From positions 4,822,001 to 4,886,000 of the forward strand of contig NZ_CP016464.1 in assembly GCF_001713455.1 (NCBI RefSeq): a stretch of 64,000 nt of DNA, in the 5' to 3' direction. The notes under the pieces were generated by a model. That model was not told the DNA's origin, ran no database searches, and saw only the letters and a program-made list of their open reading frames with translations. The DNA comes from Bosea sp. RAC05 (GTDB lineage: Bacteria; Pseudomonadota; Alphaproteobacteria; Rhizobiales; Beijerinckiaceae). Each line of letters opens with the position of its first letter. Positions within the stretch are counted from its first letter, which is position 1. Positions 45,523 to 54,284 of this stretch are shown here, piece after piece. The position numbers and the translations under genes are program-made.

Positions 45523-45783
45523 ATGCCACCAGATGACAAGGTCAAGGCCCATTGGGCCGAGACCCAGCGCCTGACCTACATCATGCTCGGGATCTGGGCC
45601 TTTTTCGCATTCTTCATCCACATGTTCTCGCCCGTGCTCAACGGCGTGAAGATCGCCGGCTTCCCGATGGGCTTCTACATGGCCGCCCAAGGCTCCCTGA
45701 TCGTATTCGTTGCCCAGCTTTTCTGGTTCGCCAAGGCCCAGGACAAGGTGGACCGCAAGTACGGCATGGCCGAAGACGATTGA
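45523..45783 (+). CDS. DUF4212 small membrane subunit of a sodium:solute symporter
   Basis: An 86-aa protein with two hydrophobic segments (MLGIWAFFAFFIHMF and FYMAAQGSLIVFVAQLFWFA). DUF4212 proteins are encoded directly before VC_2705-type sodium:solute symporters and are thought to form their small partner, as YhjB-like subunits do. The symporter starts 13 bases later. GGGGGAA precedes ATG 45523. Confidence 0.88.
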   Translation: MPPDDKVKAHWAETQRLTYIMLGIWAFFAFFIHMFSPVLNGVKIAGFPMGFYMAAQGSLIVFVAQLFWFAKAQDKVDRKYGMAEDD

Positions 45784-45796
45784 GGGGAACAGATCC

Positions 45797-47752
45797 ATGT
45801 CCGCAGGAGCTCAAAAGAGCGACTTCACCTCGAATCTAGGCCGGATCTACGGCATCTATACGGGTGGTTTCGTCGCCTTCGTCGTCTTTATCGGCGTTCT
45901 CGAACGCGCTGGCGTTCCCAACCACATTCTCGGCTATCTCTTCGTCGCCTTCACCATCGGCGTCTATGCCGCGATCGGCATCATGTCGCGCACCATGCAG
46001 GTCGACGAATACTACGTCGCCGGCCGCAAGGTGCCGTCCTTCTACAACGGCATGGCCACGGCGGCGGACTGGATGTCGGCGGCCTCCTTCATCGGCATGG
46101 CCGGCACGCTCTACCTGCTCGGCTATGACGGCCTCGCCTTCATCCTCGGCTGGACCGGCGGTTACGTGCTGGTGGCGACGCTGATTGCGCCCTACCTGCG
46201 CAAGTTCGGCTGCTACACGGTGCCGGACTTCCTCGCCTTCCGCTTCGGCGGCAATGCGGCGCGCATCGCCGGCATCGTCGTGCTGATGAGCTGCTCCTTC
46301 ACCTATGTGGTGGCGCAGATCGTCGGCACCGGCCTGATCGGCGCCCGCCTGCTCGGGATGAGCTTCGAAGTTGCCGTCTTCGTCGGCCTCGTCGGCATTC
46401 TCGTCTGCTCCATGCTCGGCGGCATGCGCGCCGTCACCTGGACGCAGGTCGCGCAGTACATCGTGCTGATCGTCGCCTATCTGATCCCGGTGATCATCCT
46501 CTCGACCCAGAAGTTCGGCATCCCGATCCCGCAGCTCACCTACGGCACGGTTCTCTCCGAGATCCAGGTCCGGGAAGCGGCGCTCGGTGTCTCGGCGGCG
46601 GCCTCTCATTCCGTGCCCTTCGCCCGCTACGACCCCCTGAACTTCTTCGCCCTCGTGCTCTGCCTGATGGTCGGCACGGCCTCGCTGCCCCACGTGCTGA
46701 TGCGCTACTTCACCACGCCGTCCGTGCGTGAAGCGCGCTCCTCCGTGGCCTGGACGCTGCTGTTCATCTTCATCCTCTACTTCACGGCACCGGCCTATGC
46801 CGCCTTCGCGAAGCTCGAAGTGTTCACCAACGTCATCGGCAAGCCGCTGGGCGAACTGCCGGGCTGGCTCTACAGCTACGGCAAGATCGGCCTGATTCAG
46901 GTCTGCGGCACCAACGCCGTCGATCTGGCGACCATCACCGCTGCCTGCGGCAAGATCGCCGGCCATACCGGCATCCTGCAGCTCGCCAACTTCACCATCC
47001 AGGCGGACGCGATCGTCATCGCGACGCCGGAAATCGCGGGCCTGCCCTATGTCGTCTCCGGCCTCGTCGCCGCCGGCGGCCTGGCGGCGGCGCTTTCGAC
47101 CGCCGACGGCCTGCTGCTGGCGATCGCGAACGCGCTCTCGCATGACGTCTATGCCAGGATGATCAACAAGAACGCGCCGGTGGCGAGGAAACTCATCATC
47201 GCCCGCGTCATCCTCATCCTGGTCGCGCTGATTGCCGCCTGGGTCGCTGCGCAGCGCCCGGCCGACATCGTCGCGATGGTGGCCTGGGCCTTCTCGCTGG
47301 CCGCAGCGGGGCTGTTCCCGGCGCTGGTCATGGGCATCTGGTCGAAGAAGACCACCGCGACCGCGGCCGTGGCGGGCATCTGGGCCGGCTTCCTGGCGAC
47401 GCTGACCTATCTCGTCGTGACCCGCTACTTCCCGGGCTTCGGCGTGAACGTGCTCGGCATGTACTCGAACGTCCACCCGCTCACCGGGGCGGCGCTCGTC
47501 GACATCGCCAAGCTCAAGGCCGAGCAGCCGCAGATCTTCCAGCAGGGCTGGGTGGCGATCAACCACCCGCTCGCCTCGCGGGTCGGCTACTTCAACGTCG
47601 CCAACATCTCGGCCGGCCTGTTCGGCATGCCGATCGGCTTCCTGACGATGTACATCGTCTCGAAGTTCACCACGGCGCCGAACAAGGAGCTGCAGGACTT
47701 CATCGACCAGATCCGTCAGCCGCGCGGCGCGGCGGTGATGATCGAGAAGTGA
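45797..47752 (+). CDS. sodium:solute symporter, VC_2705 subfamily
   Basis: A 651-aa polytopic carrier of the SSS family with about 13 membrane segments. VDEYYVAGRKVPSFYNGMATAADWMSAASFIGMAG and GCYTVPDFLAFRFGGNAARI are hallmark regions, and sodium-site residues lie in ALSTADGLLLAI. It follows its DUF4212 partner, so a two-component acetate/monocarboxylate-type importer is likely. ATG 45797 is used because it closely follows the DUF4212 stop. It ends before a strong double-hairpin terminator. Substrate not determined. Confidence 0.92.
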   Translation: MSAGAQKSDFTSNLGRIYGIYTGGFVAFVVFIGVLERAGVPNHILGYLFVAFTIGVYAAIGIMSRTMQVDEYYVAGRKVPSFYNGMATAADWMSAASFIGMAGTLYLLGYDGLAFILGWTGGYVLVATLIAPYLRKFGCYTVPDFLAFRFGGNAARIAGIVVLMSCSFTYVVAQIVGTGLIGARLLGMSFEVAVFVGLVGILVCSMLGGMRAVTWTQVAQYIVLIVAYLIPVIILSTQKFGIPIPQLTYGTVLSEIQVREAALGVSAAASHSVPFARYDPLNFFALVLCLMVGTASLPHVLMRYFTTPSVREARSSVAWTLLFIFILYFTAPAYAAFAKLEVFTNVIGKPLGELPGWLYSYGKIGLIQVCGTNAVDLATITAACGKIAGHTGILQLANFTIQADAIVIATPEIAGLPYVVSGLVAAGGLAAALSTADGLLLAIANALSHDVYARMINKNAPVARKLIIARVILILVALIAAWVAAQRPADIVAMVAWAFSLAAAGLFPALVMGIWSKKTTATAAVAGIWAGFLATLTYLVVTRYFPGFGVNVLGMYSNVHPLTGAALVDIAKLKAEQPQIFQQGWVAINHPLASRVGYFNVANISAGLFGMPIGFLTMYIVSKFTTAPNKELQDFIDQIRQPRGAAVMIEK

Positions 47753-47794
47753 GCCCGAGGCTGCGGGCGCCCGCGCCCGCAGCCTCTCCTCTTC

Positions 47795-47824
47795 GGGGGC
47801 GGACCATGGTCCGCCCCCTTTTTT
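47795..47824 (+). terminator. rho-independent terminator of the symporter operon
   Basis: GGGGGCGGACC (47795-47805) pairs with GGTCCGCCCCC (47808-47818) around a 2-base centre, followed by TTTTTT (47819-47824). A second strong hairpin precedes it (GAGGCTGCGGGCG... at 47758-47787). Confidence 0.9.
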
Positions 47825-47910
47825 GTGAACGCACGAATCGCATGCTTGCCTGCCCTGCCAATGTCGGGCACAGGCAAAGCCGATCTCGACACAGCAAGGA
47901 TGCATCCTGA

Positions 47911-48234
47911 ATGGCCGATGTCGACAGCCAGGGCCTGTTCTGGCTCTATCAGGCTCCCAATCTCGCGCTGGCAGCGCTGATGTACACGCTGCTGGGCCGC
48001 TTCCTGCTGTCGATCGTTTTCCCGCCCGACAGCGAGAAGGTCATCTGGAAGACCTTCCGGCAGATCACCCAGCCCGCCATCGCGGCCGTGCGGATCGTCA
48101 CGCCGATGGCGGTCCATGAGCGCATCGTCGTCCTGCTCGCCTTCGTCTGGCTGCTCTTCATCCGCATGCTGCTCTTCGTCGGCTTCGCCGCCGCGGGCTG
48201 GCTGCCGTCGATCGTGGGGGTGCCCAAGCCATGA
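47911..48234 (+). CDS. small membrane protein, YggT-like
   Basis: A 107-aa protein with two hydrophobic segments (APNLALAALMYTLLGRFLLSIVF and VVLLAFVWLLFIRMLLFVGF) separated by a polar loop with TQPAIAAVRIVTPM. The layout, including the (I/V)xQPxxxxxRxVTP core, resembles the YggT/DUF6460-like family, but the match is by eye. It overlaps the next gene by 4 bases (ATGA), so both are translated together. AAGGATG precedes the ATG. Function unknown. Confidence 0.6.
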   Translation: MADVDSQGLFWLYQAPNLALAALMYTLLGRFLLSIVFPPDSEKVIWKTFRQITQPAIAAVRIVTPMAVHERIVVLLAFVWLLFIRMLLFVGFAAAGWLPSIVGVPKP

Positions 48235-48578
48235 CCGATGATCGCGAGGACATTCTCCGCCGGGACGGCCTCACCATCGGCATCGCCGGGATGTCGCTGC
48301 TCAACGGCATGCATTTCTCGGCCTATTTCGATCCCGTCTTCATCCTGATGAAGCAGTTTGCGCCGGGCTTCTTCATCTCGTCGCCGCTGCTGATCTTCTA
48401 CTTCACCTCGCTCTTCATCTCGGCCCTGACGCTCGCCATCGGCGGCATCCCGGCCGCGATCTACGAGCGCGGCAAGGGTCTGGAGACCAGCACCGCGACC
48501 TCGATGTGGATCTGGCTCGGCGGCATCCTGCTGCTGACGATCCCGACCCTGCTTCAGATGACGGCGCGCCCGGCCTGA
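48231..48578 (+). CDS. hypothetical membrane protein
   Basis: A 115-aa protein with about three hydrophobic segments (around 42-55, 60-80 and 92-110) after a polar N-terminus. The chain contains GMHFSAYFDPVFILMKQFAPGFFISSPLLIFYFTSLFIS. No known family recognised. It is translationally coupled to the YggT-like gene by a 4-base overlap, so they probably act together in the inner membrane. Confidence 0.6.
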   Translation: MTDDREDILRRDGLTIGIAGMSLLNGMHFSAYFDPVFILMKQFAPGFFISSPLLIFYFTSLFISALTLAIGGIPAAIYERGKGLETSTATSMWIWLGGILLLTIPTLLQMTARPA

Positions 48579-48667
48579 GCCGGAAGCGCGCGCTGCACTC
48601 ACACGATTTTGTGATTCTCGCCGGGCTCCGGCCGCTTTAGCCTTTTCCCAAACGGAAGGGCCCAGGC

Positions 48668-49033
48668 ATGGATCCGGCGCGCGTGCGCGAACTGGCACTG
48701 TTGTCCGTCTCTCGCGGCTGCGGCTTCGCCGGCCTCGCGATCATCTGCTTCATGGTCGGGCTGGCGGGCTATCCGCGCGTCGCAATGGAAAGTGGCGCCG
48801 TCCTGATGATGGCGACGGCCGCGCTCCTCCTGCTCAAGGGCGATGCCTCGACCAGCAAGCCCTATAAGCGCACTGAACTCTGGATCCTGCTGTCAGACGA
48901 GGAGCGGCCCCGAGCCGATTACGCGCAGCAGCTGATCGGCCGCACCCTGCAGCAGGTCTACCGCCGGTTCGCGGTCTATTTCGGCGTCGGCGGCGTGCTC
49001 TGCTTCCTCGGCTCCTTCGTGCTGCCAGGCTGA
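48668..49033 (+). CDS. hypothetical membrane protein
   Basis: A 121-aa protein with two N-terminal hydrophobic segments (GFAGLAIICFMVGLAGY and GAVLMMATAALLLLKG), a polar middle containing YKRTELWILLSDEERP, and a C-terminal hydrophobic segment (FGVGGVLCFLGSFVLPG). No known family recognised by eye. It ends 4 bases from the convergent pyruvate kinase gene. The start ATG 48668 lies 89 bases after the preceding coupled pair, so it may have its own promoter. Confidence 0.6.
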   Translation: MDPARVRELALLSVSRGCGFAGLAIICFMVGLAGYPRVAMESGAVLMMATAALLLLKGDASTSKPYKRTELWILLSDEERPRADYAQQLIGRTLQQVYRRFAVYFGVGGVLCFLGSFVLPG

Positions 49034-49037
49034 CAGC

Positions 49038-50477
49038 TCACGCCTTCTCGACATGCTCCTTCGCCACGAAGGCGATGCGCACCATGTTGGTCGCGCCCGG
49101 CGTCCCGAACGGCACGCCGGCGACGACGATGATGCGGTCGCCCAGCTTGGCGAATTTCTCGCGCACGGCGAACTTGCAGGCGCGCGAGGCCATGTCGTCG
49201 ACGTCGCTGGCGTCCTTCGTCACCACCGAGTGCACGCCCCAGACCAGGGTGAGCTGCCGCGCCGTGGCGCGGTTGGGGGTCAGCGCGATCACGGTCGAGT
49301 TCGGCCGCTCGCGCGCCAGGCGGAACGCGGTCGAGCCCGAGGAGGTCCAGGCGGCGATGACCTTGAGGTTCAGCGTGTCGGCGATCTCGTGCGAGGCCTT
49401 GGCGATGGCGTCCGCGCCCGTCGCCTCCGGCTCGGCGCGCTGCGCCTCGAGGATCGAGCGATAGACCGATTCGCTCTCCACCTCCTCGGCGATGCGGTTC
49501 ATCATCGACACCGCCTCGATCGGGAACTGGCCCGCCGCGCTCTCGGCCGAGAGCATCACCGCATCGGCGCCCTCGAACACGGCGGTGGCGACGTCGGAGA
49601 CCTCGGCGCGCGTCGGCACCGGGCTGGTGATCATGCTCTCCAGCATCTGCGTCGCGACGACGACGGGCTTGCCCATCCGCCGGCAGGTCCGCGTGATGCG
49701 CTTCTGCGTGCCCGGCACCTTCTCGAGCGGCATCTCGACGCCGAGATCGCCACGGGCGACCATGATCGCATCCGACGCGTCGATGATCTCCTCCAGCCGC
49801 AGCAGCGCCTGGGGCTTCTCGATCTTGGCCAGCGCCAGCGCCCGCCCGCGCACGATCTTGCGCAGATCGGCCATGTCCTCGGGCCGCTGCACGAAGGACA
49901 AAGCGATCCAGTCGACGCCGGCCTCGGCCGCGGCTTCCGCGTCGGAGCGGTCCTTGTCGGTCATCGCCGAGACGGCGATGGTCGTGTCCGGCAGGCTGAC
50001 GCCCTTGCGCGAGGACAGCCGCCCGCCGACGACGACCCGCGTCACCGCCTGCTTCTCGCTCGCCTTCTCGACGACGAGACGCAGCTTGCCGTCGTCGAGG
50101 ATCAGCGTGTGCCCGGGCTCGAGCGCAGTCAGGATCTCGGGATGGGGCAGATGAACGCGCTTCACCGTGCCGGGAGCGGGGTCGGAATCGAGGGTGAAGC
50201 GGGCGCCGTTCTCCAGCGTCACCCCGCCATCGCCACCGAAGGCGCCGACGCGCAGCTTCGGACCCTGGAGATCGGCCAGGATGCCGACCGGGCGGCGGAA
50301 CTGCGACTCGAGCGCGCGCAGCATCGCGACCTTCTCGGGCAAGGTCTCGCGCTGGGTGTGGCTCATATTGATGCGGAAGACGTCGACACCCGCCTCGAAC
50401 AGCTTCGCGCACATCTCCGGCGTCGACGACGCCGGCCCCAGCGTGGCGATGATCTTGATTCGGCGCTCGCGCTTCAT
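49038..50477 (-). CDS. pyk: pyruvate kinase
   Basis: A 479-aa glycolytic enzyme that converts phosphoenolpyruvate and ADP to pyruvate and ATP. The N-terminus reads KIIATLGPASSTPEMCAKLFEAGVDVFRINMSHT, with the catalytic MIARGDLGVEMPLEKVPGTQKRI (Lys before Glu) and MLESMITSPVPTRAEVSDVATAVFEGADA. The C-terminal allosteric domain is present and the length is standard. It is the last gene of a leftward run with the DUF1036 and glycerate kinase genes upstream, linking glycerate to pyruvate. Confidence 0.96.
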   Translation of the reverse strand: MKRERRIKIIATLGPASSTPEMCAKLFEAGVDVFRINMSHTQRETLPEKVAMLRALESQFRRPVGILADLQGPKLRVGAFGGDGGVTLENGARFTLDSDPAPGTVKRVHLPHPEILTALEPGHTLILDDGKLRLVVEKASEKQAVTRVVVGGRLSSRKGVSLPDTTIAVSAMTDKDRSDAEAAAEAGVDWIALSFVQRPEDMADLRKIVRGRALALAKIEKPQALLRLEEIIDASDAIMVARGDLGVEMPLEKVPGTQKRITRTCRRMGKPVVVATQMLESMITSPVPTRAEVSDVATAVFEGADAVMLSAESAAGQFPIEAVSMMNRIAEEVESESVYRSILEAQRAEPEATGADAIAKASHEIADTLNLKVIAAWTSSGSTAFRLARERPNSTVIALTPNRATARQLTLVWGVHSVVTKDASDVDDMASRACKFAVREKFAKLGDRIIVVAGVPFGTPGATNMVRIAFVAKEHVEKA

Positions 50478-50488
50478 GAATGGTTTCC

Positions 50489-50932
50489 TCAGGGCCGGGC
50501 GGGCGCGCCGCCGGTGGTGTCGGTGAGCTGGATCGTCCAGCTCTTCTGTTCGCCGGTGTCGACCTCGAAGAAGCCCGCGCGCTCATAGCCGCGCGCCAGA
50601 CAGTCTTCTATGCCGCGAATGGTGAATTCCTTGTTGCGGGTGCACATGACGGATTTACCTGTCCACTCGCCGCCGCGGTCGTAGTCGACCGCATGGACAT
50701 AGTAGAACCGCGCCGCCAGCGTCCCGCGCAGCAGGGTCTCGCAGGCCCGCGGCGCGATGTTCCACCAGCCCTCCGTGGTCCAGCCCTGCGCATCGCGATA
50801 GCCGATCGCGACGCCGACGCGGCTGCCGGTGGTGTTGCACATGCGCAGATCCGCCAGCGCGGGCGCCGAGCCGGCGAGCAGGGCGCCGGCGACCAGGCCG
50901 AGGCGCAGGATCGATGTCGGGCTCCGGTTCAT
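50489..50932 (-). CDS. DUF1036 family secreted protein
   Basis: A 147-aa periplasmic protein with a Sec signal peptide (about 1-27, ending APALA). The mature part has LRMCNTTGSRVGVAIGYRD, GWTTEGWWNIAPRACETLLRG and FYYVHAVDYDRGGEWTGKSVMCT, typical of DUF1036, a widespread alphaproteobacterial family of unknown function. Three or four Cys suggest disulfides. It lies 11 bases upstream of the pyruvate kinase gene on the same strand, so they are probably co-transcribed. Confidence 0.87.
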   Translation of the reverse strand: MNRSPTSILRLGLVAGALLAGSAPALADLRMCNTTGSRVGVAIGYRDAQGWTTEGWWNIAPRACETLLRGTLAARFYYVHAVDYDRGGEWTGKSVMCTRNKEFTIRGIEDCLARGYERAGFFEVDTGEQKSWTIQLTDTTGGAPARP

Positions 50933-50935
50933 CGC

Positions 50936-52210
50936 TCAGGGCTCGATCAGGATGACGCGGCAGTCATTGACGTTGGTCAGGGTCGGCCCGGTCCGCAGCA
51001 GATCGCCCAGCGGCTCGAAGAAGCCGGTGGAATCGTTCTCGGCGAGGGATCGGGCGGGATCAAGGCCGAGCGCGACGGCGCGCGCGAGCGTCGTGGCGTC
51101 GATGACCGCCCCGGCCGGGTCGCTCGCCTCGCCGCCGCCGCCATCGGTGCCGTCGGTATCGCCGGACAGCGCAACGATGCCGGGCTCCCCGCCGAGCGCA
51201 ATCGCCAGCGCCAGCGCATATTCCTGGTTCGGCCCGCCGCGGCCCTGCCCGCGCAGCGTGACCGTCAGTTCGCCGCCCGACAGGATGGCGGCGCGCCGGC
51301 CCCCGCGCTTCAGCGAGAGCGCGAGTTCGGCATGACGCGCCGCGACGTCGCGTGCCTCGCCCTCCAGATCGGCGCCGAGATCATGAACCTCGTAGCCGGC
51401 CGCGACGGCCACCGCATGGGCGGCGGCGATAGACTCGGCTGGCCGGGCGATGATGCGGAATTCGCTGCGGGCGAAGGCGGGGTGGCCGGGCTTGGGCGTC
51501 TCGCTGGCCTCGTCCTCGAGCAGCGCCTTCGCCGCCGCCGGCAGGTCGAGGCGATAGCGCGCGACGATCGCCCGCGCCTGCGCCATCGTCGTCGGGTCGG
51601 GCACCGTCGGCCCCGAGGCGATCGCCGTCGGCTCGTCGGCCGGCACGTCGGAGATGGCGAGCGTCAAAAGCCGCGCCGGTGCGGCAGCCAGCGCCAGCCG
51701 CCCACCCTTGATCCGCGACAGGCGCTTGCGGACGATGTTCATCTCGCCGATCGGCGCGCCCGAGCGCAGCAGCGCCTTGTTGACCGCCTGCTTCTCGGCC
51801 AGCGTCAGGGCGCCGGCCGGCGCGACCCAGTTCGCCGAGCCGCCGCCCGAAAGCAGCACCAGCACGAGGTCGTCGGCCGTGGCGGATGAGGCCAGCTCCA
51901 GCGCGCGGGCGGCGCTGTCGATGCTGCCCTGGTCGGGGACGGGATGGCCGGCAGCGACCATCGGGACATGGCGGGTGGTGGTCTCGTAGCCGTGTCGCGC
52001 GACCGCATGGCCGAGCAGGCGTTCCGGCGGAACGCCGCCATCGAGATAATGCGCCTCGGCCAGCGCGGTCATGCTGCCGGCCGCCTTGCCGGCCGCGAGC
52101 AGGATCAGCCGGCCCGTCGCGGGCATGGGCGGCAAATGCGCCGGCAGGCAGCCGGACGGGTGCGCCCGCGCCACCGCCGCGTCGAAGACCGCGCGCGCGG
52201 TCGCGCGCAT
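50936..52210 (-). CDS. ttuD: glycerate 2-kinase, MOFRL/GckA-TtuD type
   Basis: A 424-aa kinase that phosphorylates D-glycerate to 2-phosphoglycerate, feeding glycolysis just above pyruvate kinase. The chain contains ILLAAGKAAGSMTALAEAHY, VLLSGGGSANWVAPAGALTL, RSGAPIGEMNIVRKRLSRIKGGRLA and the C-terminal MOFRL domain (ALSGDTDGTDGGGGEASDPAGA). The open frame reaches 52480, but the family begins near MRATARAVFDAAVARAHP, so I use ATG 52210; a TTG at 52240 is also possible. Together with the 2-hydroxyacid dehydrogenases it suggests glycerate from hydroxypyruvate or tartronate. Confidence 0.9.
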   Translation of the reverse strand: MRATARAVFDAAVARAHPSGCLPAHLPPMPATGRLILLAAGKAAGSMTALAEAHYLDGGVPPERLLGHAVARHGYETTTRHVPMVAAGHPVPDQGSIDSAARALELASSATADDLVLVLLSGGGSANWVAPAGALTLAEKQAVNKALLRSGAPIGEMNIVRKRLSRIKGGRLALAAAPARLLTLAISDVPADEPTAIASGPTVPDPTTMAQARAIVARYRLDLPAAAKALLEDEASETPKPGHPAFARSEFRIIARPAESIAAAHAVAVAAGYEVHDLGADLEGEARDVAARHAELALSLKRGGRRAAILSGGELTVTLRGQGRGGPNQEYALALAIALGGEPGIVALSGDTDGTDGGGGEASDPAGAVIDATTLARAVALGLDPARSLAENDSTGFFEPLGDLLRTGPTLTNVNDCRVILIEP

Positions 52211-52509
52211 CCGCTCCAATTGATCGCCGGCTCGCTGCAAGGCCCCCTCGTCTCCTCCCCGATCGCGCGCGCCGTGAGTCGCAAGCCCGGCGTCGTTGCC
52301 GATTCTTTTAAGTGCGAGGCGGGCCCTCGTCATCAGGGTTTTGCGGCAATAATCATACTTATCGATGACGCCGGGGATCGCGCGAAGCCGGTGCGCGGCC
52401 ACGCGGCTGTTGAGAGCGACCCGCCCCATGCCGCAGCCGGCTTGACGCCGGGGGGCGCGCGGTGCGAACCCTCCGGCCAAATCTCCCCATCACCGAGAAG
52501 GACATTCAG

Positions 52510-52752
52510 ATGGACGATCCGATCGCGGGCGACCAGCTCAAGAGCATCGTGGAGCGCATCGAGCGTCTCGAGGAAGAGAAGAAGACCATCGCCGACGACA
52601 TCAAGGAGGTCTACGCCGAGGCCAAGGGCAACGGCTACGACGTCAAGGTGCTCAGGAAGGTCATCGCCATCCGCAAGCGCGACGCCAATGAGCGCGCCGA
52701 GGAGGAGGCGATCCTCGATCTCTACCTCCAGGCCGTCGGCGAGAGCGCCTGA
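52510..52752 (+). CDS. gapR: nucleoid-associated protein GapR (DUF2312)
   Basis: An 80-aa DNA-binding protein, [21 protein letters not shown] at the N-terminus and a helical [24 protein letters not shown] core, ending [13 protein letters not shown]2312/GapR of Caulobacter binds overtwisted A+T-rich DNA ahead of replication forks and stimulates topoisomerases. Length and motif are standard. ATG 52510 has GAGAAGG upstream; the longer frame lacks support. It is divergent from the glycerate kinase gene. Confidence 0.93.
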   Translation: MDDPIAGDQLKSIVERIERLEEEKKTIADDIKEVYAEAKGNGYDVKVLRKVIAIRKRDANERAEEEAILDLYLQAVGESA

Positions 52753-52773
52753 GCCCCCCATTGGTGAGAATCA

Positions 52774-52807
52774 AAACGCCCGCCCCGGGAGACGGGGGCG
52801 GGCGTTT
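52774..52807. terminator. bidirectional rho-independent terminator
   Basis: AACGCCCGCCCC pairs with GGGGCGGGCGTT around an 8-base loop; an A-run precedes and a T-run follows, so it can terminate gapR and the convergent aminotransferase gene (stop at 52839). Confidence 0.85.
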
Positions 52808-52838
52808 CGCGTTTGGGGCGGGTGGGCCGCCGTAGGCC

Positions 52839-54284
52839 TCAGCCTTTCGAGACGGCGACCTTGCGCAGATAATCGGTCACGATGCGGGTGATGCCGCGCG
52901 AGAGCAGGTCGTCCAGCGCGTTGATGAAGGTGTCGCAATCCTCGCGCGTCGCGATCAGCGGCGGCTCGAGCCGGATGACGTTGCGGTTGTACTCGGTAAA
53001 GGCGACGAGCACGTCGTAGTCCTTCAGCAGCAGCGCCCCGATGAAGCCGCAGAGCGAGCCCTTCAGCTTGTCGTCGAGCAGCGCGACCATGTGCTTGAGC
53101 CCGAAGGGCATGGTCTCGCTGATGTCCTGGAACTCGACGCCGATCATCAGGCCGCGCCCGCGGATTTCCTTGAGCAGGCTCGGATACTTGACCCGCAGCG
53201 CGTTGAGCCGCTCGATCAGGTAGTCGCCCTGGCGCTGCGCATTGCCCATGAGGTCTTCCTCATAGAGCACGTTGAGTGCCTCGATCGCGGAGACGCAGGC
53301 CTCGCCCATGCCGCCGAACGTCGCCTGGGCATGGATCAGCGCGGTCTTGGGCTTGCCATAGGCCTTCATGTAGAGCTCGCGGCGGGCGATCATCGCGCCC
53401 ATCGCGGCCTTGGACCCGCCCAGCGCCTTGGCCAGCGCCGTGACGTCCGGCACCACGCCGTCGCGCTCGAAGGCGAAGAACTGCCCGGTGCGGCCGAGAC
53501 CGCACTGCACCTCGTCGGCGACCCAGAGCACGCCATGCTTGTCGCAGAGCGCCCGCAATTCGCGCCAGAAGCCGAGCGGCGCCTCGATGATGCCGCCGCC
53601 GCCCTGGATCGTCTCCATCACGACGATGCCGATCGACGGGTCGCTCTCCAGCGCCTGGCGCACCGCCTCGATGTCGCCGAAGGGCACCTTGACCCGGTTC
53701 TCGACCAGCTTGAACTGCGACTGGTAGAGCGTCGAATCCGTGACCGACAGCACGCCCTTGGTCTTGCCGTGGAAGGAGTTCGCGGCATGCAGGATCTTGG
53801 ACTTGCCCGGCCCCTGCGCCTGCTCGGCGACCTTCAGCGCGGCTTCCATGGCCTCCGAGCCGGTCGAGCCGAGGAAGACCATGTCGAGATCGCCGGGCGA
53901 GATCGCGGCGAGATTGGCCGCCAGCGCCGAGGCGTATTGCGACATGAACGCCATGCAGATCTCATGGCGGTTCTCGTCCTGGAATCTCTTCCGGGCCGCG
54001 ACGATGCGCGGATGGTTGTGGCCGAAGGCGACCGAGCAGAACCCGCCGAAGAAGTCGAGGATCTTGCGGCCGTCCTTGGTGATGTAGTGCATGCCCTCGG
54101 CGCGATCGACGAGGATCTTGTCGAAGCCGAGCAGCTTCAGGAAATGCACCTGGCCCGGGTTGATGTGACTGGTGAAGAGTTCCTTCACCGTCTGCACGTC
54201 GAGCTGCTTGGCCTCCTCGACGCTGTACAGCTTGGGGCGGGCCGGCGTGGCCATGTCGTCGGTCTTGAATGCGGGCATGCTCAT
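52839..54284 (-). CDS. class III PLP-dependent aminotransferase
   Basis: A 481-aa fold type I aminotransferase. The PLP Lys is K286 (TALAKALGGSK), the PLP-contacting DE pair is in VLWVADEVQCGLGRTG (D257, E258), and GSTGSEAMEAAL (139-150) holds the phosphate. The N-terminus SHINPGQVHFLKLLGFD is typical of the group with putrescine/diamine and HpnO-type enzymes. It overlaps the stop of the epimerase gene upstream (ATGA), so both are co-translated. A role in adding an amino group to a sugar or polyol made by that epimerase is inferred from context. Confidence 0.85.
   Translation of the reverse strand: MSMPAFKTDDMATPARPKLYSVEEAKQLDVQTVKELFTSHINPGQVHFLKLLGFDKILVDRAEGMHYITKDGRKILDFFGGFCSVAFGHNHPRIVAARKRFQDENRHEICMAFMSQYASALAANLAAISPGDLDMVFLGSTGSEAMEAALKVAEQAQGPGKSKILHAANSFHGKTKGVLSVTDSTLYQSQFKLVENRVKVPFGDIEAVRQALESDPSIGIVVMETIQGGGGIIEAPLGFWRELRALCDKHGVLWVADEVQCGLGRTGQFFAFERDGVVPDVTALAKALGGSKAAMGAMIARRELYMKAYGKPKTALIHAQATFGGMGEACVSAIEALNVLYEEDLMGNAQRQGDYLIERLNALRVKYPSLLKEIRGRGLMIGVEFQDISETMPFGLKHMVALLDDKLKGSLCGFIGALLLKDYDVLVAFTEYNRNVIRLEPPLIATREDCDTFINALDDLLSRGITRIVTDYLRKVAVSKG

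Noticed and set aside
45836-47905. 689-codon open frame antisense to the sodium:solute symporter
   Set aside because: Low-complexity Asp/Glu/Arg/Gly/His composition, no domain, fully overlaps a gene with clear family motifs; a high-GC shadow.
49053-50588. 511-codon open frame antisense to pyruvate kinase
   Set aside because: Arg/His/Asp-rich shadow; the pyruvate kinase frame shows all catalytic motifs.
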